Below are positions 63,711 to 64,000 of a stretch of DNA of 64,000 bases, in pieces. The notes beneath the pieces are model-generated. The model was given only the letters and a program-made list of their open reading frames with translations. It was not told the DNA's origin and made no database searches. The position numbers and the translations under genes are program-made. Each line of letters opens with the position of its first letter. The stretch's first letter is position 1. This DNA is from Nocardioides mangrovi (GTDB lineage: Bacteria > Actinomycetota > Actinomycetes > Propionibacteriales > Nocardioidaceae): contig NZ_JAIQZJ010000012.1 in assembly GCF_020073815.1 (NCBI RefSeq), positions 62,001 through 126,000 on the forward strand. The letters are read 5' to 3'.

Positions 63711-64000
63711 ATGAGCAGCACAGACGGCACCGCGATCGTTCGCCGGGCGAGCCGGGACACGCAGGAGCCGATCCTCGGCGGTGTCGCCTCCGGACTGGCC
63801 CGGCACCTCGGCGTGCCGGTGCTCTGGGTGCGGGCCGGCTTCGTCGTCGCCGCCTTCCTGAGCGGGCTCGGCGTGGTCCTGTACGCCGCCTACTGGCTGC
63901 TGCTGCCCTCGGACCGCCACTTCGAGACCGCCCCGCCGGGCATCGAGAGCGCCACCCGCGGCGGCCGCCGTCCGGGCCGGATCCGCCGGCTCGGGGACGT
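63711..64000 (+). CDS. PspC-domain protein, N-terminal part of probable sensor histidine kinase (3' end outside window)
   Basis: At least 96 aa; cut by the window edge. The PspC domain is complete (TQEPILGGVASGLARHLGVPVLWVRAGF) with two hydrophobic segments (VVAAFLSGLGVVLYAAYWLLL), followed by a basic region (RGGRRPGRIRRLGD). In actinobacteria this arrangement, divergent from a PspC/LiaF gene, usually begins a PspC-histidine-kinase fusion with a response regulator downstream; that part is not visible here. ATG at 63711. Confidence 0.8.
   Translation, partial: MSSTDGTAIVRRASRDTQEPILGGVASGLARHLGVPVLWVRAGFVVAAFLSGLGVVLYAAYWLLLPSDRHFETAPPGIESATRGGRRPGRIRRLGD

Overview
The window is chromosomal DNA of very high G+C from an actinobacterium. 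It most resembles the Nocardioides/Nocardioidaceae group, judged from gene content and order; this is recognition from memory, not a database result. Pointers are the F420 cofactor gene fbiC with two F420-type luciferase-like oxidoreductases, an actinobacterial wax-ester/triacylglycerol synthase, a 180-kDa NAD-glutamate dehydrogenase, DUF2505, DUF5709 and PspC proteins, many 1- to 4-bp start/stop overlaps, and many start codons lying 6-7 nt behind a TANNNT hexamer (leaderless-type promoters). No tRNA, rRNA, transposase, integrase, phage gene or CRISPR array was seen.

Layout. 1-4150: end of an HtrA-like protease, a small HTH protein, a SAF-domain/CpaE-like ATPase pair and an unrecognised protein. 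4167-5858: polytopic membrane protein with a cupredoxin-like lipoprotein. 5963-9635: WS/DGAT acyltransferase, a DUF6912-like protein, pruA, a small membrane protein. 9620-16490: two DUF2505 paralogues, kynA and NAD-glutamate dehydrogenase. 16494-18058: ECF sigma factor with a membrane partner and a probable self-recognised promoter. 18077-21365: amidase and an ABC-2 exporter. 21396-26887: a repeat cluster, a succinate-semialdehyde-type dehydrogenase, a ChoD-like GMC oxidoreductase and guaA. 27029-28725: F420-type oxidoreductase behind a KstR-like site, and two small genes. 28817-33318: phosphoketolase, acetate kinase, an orphan substrate-binding lipoprotein. 33306-41442: Ser/Thr kinase, fbiC, MMPL transporter, acyl-CoA synthetase. 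41579-51398: PAP2 and GT-C membrane enzymes, then the complete kdpFABCDE potassium locus. 51490-55553: long-chain acyl-CoA ligase, acyl-CoA dehydrogenase, second F420-type oxidoreductase. 55707-60734: heterodimeric ABC exporter, secreted lipoprotein, YbaK-type deacylase. 60812-64000: glycerophosphodiesterase and a PspC-domain cluster with a divergent PspC gene cut by the window edge.

How the genes fit together. The metabolic theme is amino-acid catabolism (kynA, pruA, NAD-GDH), lipid activation, oxidation and storage (two acyl-CoA ligases, acyl-CoA dehydrogenase, WS/DGAT, ChoD-like oxidase) and F420 redox chemistry. Phosphoketolase plus acetate kinase form a two-step route from sugar phosphates to acetate and ATP. 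The envelope theme is Kdp, PspC, MMPL and two ABC exporters.

Least ordinary signals: three families of intergenic palindromic repeats (one present as two 61-bp copies, each just upstream of a leaderless-type promoter), an ABC exporter pair with complementary loss of ATP-site motifs, a KstR-like operator, an 11-bp-phased direct repeat upstream of kdpF, and the membrane protein/cupredoxin pair. I found no clear sign of a wholly new multi-gene system; most of the window is ordinary core and accessory actinobacterial metabolism.
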